9,815 nt of DNA. Origin: Acidobacteriota bacterium. Its GTDB lineage: Bacteria > Acidobacteriota > Terriglobia > Terriglobales > Acidobacteriaceae. Shown in pieces: positions 6,185 through 9,815 of this stretch. The DNA lies in the NCBI GenBank assembly GCA_019510535.1, contig JAEKKE010000347.1, positions 1-9,815 on the forward strand, read 5' to 3'. Below the pieces are notes generated by a model. It had not been told where the DNA came from. It saw only the letters and a list, made by a program, of their open reading frames with translations, and made no database searches. Each line of letters starts with the position of its first letter. The first letter of the stretch is position 1. The translations under genes were made by a program, and so were the position numbers.

Positions 6185-6844
6185 TTAGTCGTAACGCTCG
6201 AAGACGATCTGCTTACGATCCCATCCGCGGTCTTTGAACCACTGCCGCAGCGGAGCCGCAAAGGCATTCAGGCCGACAATGTACGCCGTTGGCTTTTCGT
6301 CTCCAGCCTGAGACAGAATCTCTTCCAGATGCGGAGCCATCTCAACGCCCGCCAACGGCAGATAACGGAACCCGGCAATCTCGCGCTCAGCCTGCTCAAA
6401 GCGGTCGCGATAAAACAGCTCTGATTCCGAAGATGCCGTATGCAGCAGATGTAGCGAACCGGCGTTGCGCTGTGCCCGCAGTAAGGCATCCACGATCGCT
6501 GCTACAGGCGCAATGCCGACGCCGTCGGCGAGGATGATGCCTGGACCTTCGTGAAGAACAAATCCACCATAGGGACCTTGTACCTGCACTGCCCCGCCGG
6601 TCTCCAGATCGCACAGCAGGTTGGAATACCATCCCGCGCGGTTGAGACAGAGCACCATACGATCGCCATCGGGAGCCTGCGTCAGCGAATACGCGCGGAC
6701 CTCCTGTTTGCCATCACGCTCTGTAACAAACGAGTAGAACTGGCCGGGCTGATAGGTGAGCGGCTCGCTGCAGGTGAAGGAAAGCTCCCAGGTCTGCGAG
6801 GCTTCACTGAGCAGACGCTTCGAGGCGAGTGTGGCAGCAATCAC
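6185..6844 (-). CDS. Ferredoxin-NADP reductase-like FAD/NAD(P)-binding oxidoreductase
   Basis: From GTG 6844 the protein has 219 residues. It is a two-domain flavoprotein that would pass electrons between NAD(P)H and a redox partner through FAD. The FAD domain carries QPGQFYSF (32-39), RAYSLTQAP (50-58, the RxYS flavin motif) and GPYGGFVL (90-97). The nucleotide domain begins at about 103, with ADGVGIAP (106-113) in place of the common GGTGIAP. The usual CGP near the end is replaced by VGLNAF (190-195). There is no 2Fe-2S domain, so the partner is a separate protein. The GTG start overlaps the DUF971 stop by 4 nt (GTGA) and has GGAG 9 nt upstream. A TTG at 6862 (225 residues) is in frame but has no ribosome binding site. 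The gene is the last of the probable permease-DUF971-flavoprotein operon. Confidence 0.82.
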   Translation of the reverse strand: MIAATLASKRLLSEASQTWELSFTCSEPLTYQPGQFYSFVTERDGKQEVRAYSLTQAPDGDRMVLCLNRAGWYSNLLCDLETGGAVQVQGPYGGFVLHEGPGIILADGVGIAPVAAIVDALLRAQRNAGSLHLLHTASSESELFYRDRFEQAEREIAGFRYLPLAGVEMAPHLEEILSQAGDEKPTAYIVGLNAFAAPLRQWFKDRGWDRKQIVFERYD

Positions 6845-7275
6845 GCCTTTGTGCTCCGGCAAGCGTCACAGTTGCAGACACGGCGCAGATGATCCCATGA
6901 ATAGATGCCGGCTTCGTGCCCATCATTCCACTTGAACTTCAGCGCGTAGTTGCCGATCTTCTCCACCGAGGTCGGCTTGGCAGGCGCCTGGTACATGGTG
7001 AAGAGTTCCTTGGCCTTCGGCTTTGGCTCACCCGGTTTGCGGCCGGTGTGCTGACGCTCTTCGTGACAGGTGGCGCACGGGCAGGCGTCGCGCAGCCAGG
7101 GGAAGGTCCACTTCGAGTGATGGCCGTCCTTCCACTCGATCTCGACACCTTCGCCGGAGGTAAGGTGCACGCGAACCTTGGCCGGAGTAACCGCCTCGCG
7201 CGGCAGACGGGTATCCTGCGCGGCGTCGGCCAGCGCCTCTTCCCGGCTTACGAAACGGATGCCTTCGTGACTCAT
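6841..7275 (-). CDS. DUF971 (gamma-butyrobetaine hydroxylase-like N-terminal domain) protein
   Basis: The 144-residue protein matches the DUF971 pattern. It has EWKDGHHSKW (47-56), WLRDACPCATC (60-70; C65, C67, C70), then GNYALKFKWNDGH (108-120), GIYSW (123-127) and LRRVCNCDAC (130-139; C134, C136, C139). In gamma-butyrobetaine hydroxylase the related domain binds zinc, and in the plant Fe-S carrier HCF101 a DUF971 domain follows the NTPase, so a metal or Fe-S-linked role is reasonable but unproven. About 33 residues precede the domain. It lies 24 bp after the permease gene, and its stop overlaps the start of the flavoprotein. No clear ribosome binding site precedes the ATG. No Fe-S assembly gene is visible in the window. 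Confidence 0.85.
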   Translation of the reverse strand: MSHEGIRFVSREEALADAAQDTRLPREAVTPAKVRVHLTSGEGVEIEWKDGHHSKWTFPWLRDACPCATCHEERQHTGRKPGEPKPKAKELFTMYQAPAKPTSVEKIGNYALKFKWNDGHEAGIYSWDHLRRVCNCDACRSTKA

Positions 7276-7299
7276 ACAGTTCTATTTTAGTTCCCAATT

Positions 7300-8082
7300 T
7301 CAAACCATATTGCGGTAGAAGAACCACCCGGCGACGGCGCAGCCGATGACAACCACCAGGGCTCGCAGCACGTTGCCGTTCATGCGGCGGGCATAGCGGG
7401 CGCCGAGCCATCCACCCAATCCTGCAAAGATCATCGCTACCAGGCAGAAATGCCACACCACCGCTCCCCGCACGATGAAGGTGACCACGGCGGAGAAGTT
7501 CGAGACGCAGGCGCCGAGCACCTTGAGCGAGTTCAACTGGTTCATCTCTTCCACACCGAAGAGCGACAGCACCGTCATGATGAGAAATCCCGCACCCGCG
7601 CCGAAGTAGCCGATGTAAAAAGTGACCGGGAGCAGGCAGATTAGCAAGTAGAGCGCCGGAACCCGGTGCTCGAGGTGGTGATGCTCGCTGCGGCTGCGCA
7701 GCCAGCGGGAGATGCGTCCGCTGACGCCGAAGAGCAACGATGCCGCCAACAGCATCCACGGCAGCACGTGAAGAAAGGTCTGCTGCTGCGTGTGCAGCAG
7801 AATGATTGCTCCGCCGATGCCGCCGATCACTGAAGCGATAACCACGACCCAGGCCGCATCGCGCCGCAGATCTTCACGCAAAGCCGCAAGCGAGGTAAGC
7901 TGCCCCGGCCAGATAGCCACCGTGTTGGTTGCATTTGCCTGAATAGGAGGCACACCCACCGCCAGCATCGCCGGGAAGGAGACGAATGAGCCTCCACCCG
8001 CGAGCGCGTTCATCACGCCTGCGATAAAGGATGCAAGGATCAGCCAGAGATAGTGGCCGTGCGTGGTGAGATAGGTGGCCAT
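7300..8082 (-). CDS. TauE/SafE-family membrane permease (sulfite/organosulfonate or other anion exporter type)
   Basis: This 260-residue protein is hydrophobic almost throughout, with about seven to eight predicted membrane helices. The family repeat is clear in the first half: GVMNALAGGGSFVSFPAML (22-40), GVPPIQANATNTVA (43-56) and PGQLTSLAALR (59-69). The second half has the matching repeat, GYFGAGAGFLIM (158-169) and LNSLKVLGACVSNFSAVVTF (183-202). A His/charged cytoplasmic or periplasmic loop (about 126-140) separates the halves. TauE/SafE proteins move sulfur oxyanions, sulfoacetate or related solutes, and the substrate cannot be told from sequence alone. It is first in a probable operon with the DUF971 and flavoprotein genes. 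The ATG has no Shine-Dalgarno and lies only 7 nt after a good -10, so the message may be leaderless. Confidence 0.85.
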   Translation of the reverse strand: MATYLTTHGHYLWLILASFIAGVMNALAGGGSFVSFPAMLAVGVPPIQANATNTVAIWPGQLTSLAALREDLRRDAAWVVVIASVIGGIGGAIILLHTQQQTFLHVLPWMLLAASLLFGVSGRISRWLRSRSEHHHLEHRVPALYLLICLLPVTFYIGYFGAGAGFLIMTVLSLFGVEEMNQLNSLKVLGACVSNFSAVVTFIVRGAVVWHFCLVAMIFAGLGGWLGARYARRMNGNVLRALVVVIGCAVAGWFFYRNMV

Positions 8083-8089
8083 TGTTTTT

Positions 8090-8117
8090 ATTGTAGGTTG
8101 TCGAACGAAGCTGTTAA
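8090..8117 (-). promoter_or_regulatory. Sigma-70-type promoter for the permease operon, likely leaderless
   Basis: On the minus strand TTAACA (8117-8112) and TACAAT (8095-8090) each match five of six consensus bases, with a 16-bp spacer. The -10 ends 7 nt before the ATG at 8082, so transcription would start at or next to the start codon. Confidence 0.6.
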
Positions 8118-8120
8118 AAA

Positions 8121-8153
8121 AGCGGGTCCTTCACCTACGGTCAGGATGACAAG
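8121..8153. repeat. Short repeat remnant resembling the element at 6078-6177
   Basis: The stretch contains GGGTCCTTCACCTACGGTCA followed by GGATGACAAG. It shares the CTACG and ATGACAA words, in the same order and similar spacing, with the right arm at 6137-6172. It looks like half of the same dispersed family, without the matching left arm. It lies just upstream of the permease promoter, in the gap 8083-8223. Confidence 0.35.
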
Positions 8154-8172
8154 ATTTTGCGGCGCTTGAAGA

Positions 8173-8208
8173 AAGACAAAGAGGAGGCCTTAGCCTCCTC
8201 TTTGTCTT
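8173..8208 (-). terminator. Strong intrinsic terminator after gyrB
   Basis: A perfect 16-bp inverted repeat (8173-8188 and 8193-8208, core GAGGAGGC / GCCTCCTC) with a 4-nt loop begins 15 nt after the gyrB stop. On the minus strand the right arm ends TTTGTCTT and runs into a T-rich TCTTC. It separates gyrB from the permease operon. Confidence 0.85.
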
Positions 8209-8223
8209 GGTTGAACTCTGGAC

Positions 8224-9815
8224 TTAGATGTCGAGGTTCTTTACATCGAGCGCGTTCTCTTCGATGAACCGGCGGCGGCTTTCGACGTCTTCGCCCATCA
8301 GCGTGGTGAAGATCTCTTCTGTGGCGGCGATGTCTTCGAGCTTCACTTCGAGCAGCGTACGGCGATCGGGATCCATGGTGGTCTCCCAGAGCTGTTCGGC
8401 GGTCATCTCGCCAAGGCCCTTGTAACGCTGTACGTCGTATTCCTTGCGGCCCTGCTCGATGACGAACTCGAAGAGGTCGCGTGCAGACTTCTTCTCCACC
8501 GGATCCTGCGGCAGCTTGGAGGCACGCTTGGCGCCCTTGTTCTGCACGGCGGTGCCAGGCGCGGAAGCTGCCTCGGCAACACCTTCGGTCTGTTGCTCTT
8601 CAACGATGTCGTCCGGATCGGCTTTGGCGCCCTTCTGCACGTACTCGATCATGAACGGCGGCTGAAGCTGTTCCTTGATCTGTGCGTGCTTGCCGAAGAG
8701 CTGACGGATCTCAGGCGTGGAGGCAAGCGTCCAATCGAGCTTGCGCTCAGCGCCATTCGAGTCGGTAAAGGTCACCGACCAGGTCTGGTGCTCCTCGTCG
8801 AGGATCGGGTCGGAGACGCCCTTGAACTTGGCTTCCTTACCGATCTCGATCAGAGTCGCACGCAGCTCCTTGATCTTGTCCTGCGTCTCGAAGTCGGAGC
8901 GCTTCGACGGGTCCTTGCCTTCGTGTGCGAAGAGGTTGGCGAAGGCTGCCGTCACCGCTTCGTTGCGCAGGCGCTTATTGGCCTTGTCGAAGAAGCCGAT
9001 ATAGTCGTTCAGCTTGCCCATGAAGTCAGTCAGGGCACGGCCTTCCAGCGCGGCAGCGTTCTCGCCGTAGCGAATCACCATACCGTCAGAGGCGCGCTTG
9101 ACCATCACCTTGACGAACTCGCGGTCGTCTTTGATGTACTGCTCGAACTTGCCCTTCTTGATCTTGTAGAGCGGCGGCTGCGCGATGTAGACGTGGCTGC
9201 GCTGGATCAGCTCCGTCATGTGACGGAAGAAGAAGGTCAGCAACAGCGTACGGATGTGCGATCCGTCGACGTCGGCATCGGTCATCAGGATGATCTTGCC
9301 GTAGCGCAGCTTGGCGGCATCGAAGTCATCCTTACCGATACCGGCGCCCAGCGCCGTGATCATGGCACGGATTTCTTCGTGGCCCAGCATCTTGTCGTAG
9401 CGGGCCTTCTCGACGTTGAGGATCTTACCCTTCAGCGGGAGGATGGCCTGGAACTTACGATCGCGGCCCTGCTTGGCGGTTCCGCCCGCGCTCTCACCCT
9501 CGACGAGGTAGAGCTCGCAACGGTCAGGCTGCTTCTCGCTGCAGTCGGCCAGCTTACCCGGCAGACCACCGCCGTCCAATGCTCCCTTTCGGCGCGTGAG
9601 ATCGCGAGCCTTACGGGCTGCCTCACGGGCGCGTGCTGCTTCGATGGCCTTGTTGATGATGCGCTTGGCCACCTGTGGGTTCTGCTCGAAGAAGGCGCCC
9701 AGGCGCTCATTGACGAAGCTCTGCACCTGGCCCGAGATATCGGAGTTCAGCTTGCCCTTGGTCTGGCCTTCGAACTGCGGCTGCGGAATCTTGACCGAGA
9801 TCACGGCGACCAGGC
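8224..9815 (-). CDS. gyrB: DNA gyrase subunit B, C-terminal part (5' end outside window)
   Basis: GyrB is the ATPase subunit of DNA gyrase, which introduces negative supercoils. The frame continues through the window edge (LVAV before the GTG at 9804), so about 529 residues of the C-terminal part are seen. Numbering from GTG 9804, the end of the transducer domain includes PQFEGQTKGKL (9-19). The Toprim domain has CELYLVEGESAGG (96-108, E102), PLKGKILNV (123-131), and TDADVDGSHIRTLLLTFFF (175-193, metal-binding D176/D178/D180). A long insert (about 238-435) with an Ala/Glu-rich end precedes FEFVIEQGRKEYDVQRYKGLGEM (445-467), EQLWETTMDP and the terminal RRFIEENALDVKNLDI. The insert is like that of E. 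coli GyrB, and the QRYKGLGEM wording favours GyrB over ParE. A strong terminator follows the stop. Confidence 0.95.
   Translation of the reverse strand, partial: LVAVISVKIPQPQFEGQTKGKLNSDISGQVQSFVNERLGAFFEQNPQVAKRIINKAIEAARAREAARKARDLTRRKGALDGGGLPGKLADCSEKQPDRCELYLVEGESAGGTAKQGRDRKFQAILPLKGKILNVEKARYDKMLGHEEIRAMITALGAGIGKDDFDAAKLRYGKIILMTDADVDGSHIRTLLLTFFFRHMTELIQRSHVYIAQPPLYKIKKGKFEQYIKDDREFVKVMVKRASDGMVIRYGENAAALEGRALTDFMGKLNDYIGFFDKANKRLRNEAVTAAFANLFAHEGKDPSKRSDFETQDKIKELRATLIEIGKEAKFKGVSDPILDEEHQTWSVTFTDSNGAERKLDWTLASTPEIRQLFGKHAQIKEQLQPPFMIEYVQKGAKADPDDIVEEQQTEGVAEAASAPGTAVQNKGAKRASKLPQDPVEKKSARDLFEFVIEQGRKEYDVQRYKGLGEMTAEQLWETTMDPDRRTLLEVKLEDIAATEEIFTTLMGEDVESRRRFIEENALDVKNLDI

Noticed and set aside
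7028..7759. 243-residue minus-strand frame over the permease and DUF971 genes
   Set aside because: It lies in a different frame from both recognised proteins and is Arg/Gly/Pro-rich shadow sequence.
1..9815. tRNA, rRNA, CRISPR array, insertion sequence or prophage
   Set aside because: No spaced direct repeats of CRISPR type, transposase or phage motifs, cloverleaf or rRNA signatures were seen on reading both strands.

Overview
The window is GC-rich, tightly packed bacterial chromosome. I infer a member of the Acidobacteria, of the Terriglobus/Granulicella/Edaphobacter kind. The reasons are the gene content (an AsmA-like protein, an M1-like protein whose HExxH has lost its Glu, a stand-alone DUF971 protein, and a GyrB with the long Gram-negative-type insertion) and the style of the intergenic repeats. 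This is inference from family knowledge, not a database result.

Layout, left to right. (1) At 1-806 (+) is the 3' part of an AsmA-like gene whose reading frame seems to break near its end. It runs into a cluster of hairpins (752-896) that separates it from convergent genes. (2) At 3498-904 (-) is a two-gene unit: an RlmB-type 23S rRNA 2'-O-methyltransferase followed with zero spacing (TAG|ATG) by an exported M1-peptidase-like protein that probably lacks catalytic activity. (3) A 186-bp divergent intergenic region (3499-3684) contains an inverted repeat and promoter-like elements. (4) At 3685-5182 (+) are three genes joined by 1-nt stop/start overlaps: an ECF-type sigma factor, a small two-helix membrane protein, and a three-helix membrane protein ending in a double zinc ribbon. 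(5) At 5247-6059 (+) is a LytTR response regulator with no kinase beside it. (6) An interrupted inverted repeat fills the convergent gap 6060-6184. (7) At 8082-6185 (-) is a probable operon: a TauE/SafE permease, a DUF971 protein and a ferredoxin-reductase-like flavoprotein, with a good promoter placed so that the transcript would be nearly leaderless. (8) At 8083-8223 are that promoter, a repeat remnant and a very strong terminator. (9) At 9815-8224 (-) is the C-terminal part of gyrB, whose 5' end lies outside the window.

The part most likely to be under-described is the sigma/membrane/zinc-ribbon cassette. ECF sigma factors are usually co-transcribed with a regulator, and neither downstream protein carries a known anti-sigma motif that I can see. 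No RNA genes, insertion sequences, CRISPR arrays or phage genes were seen.
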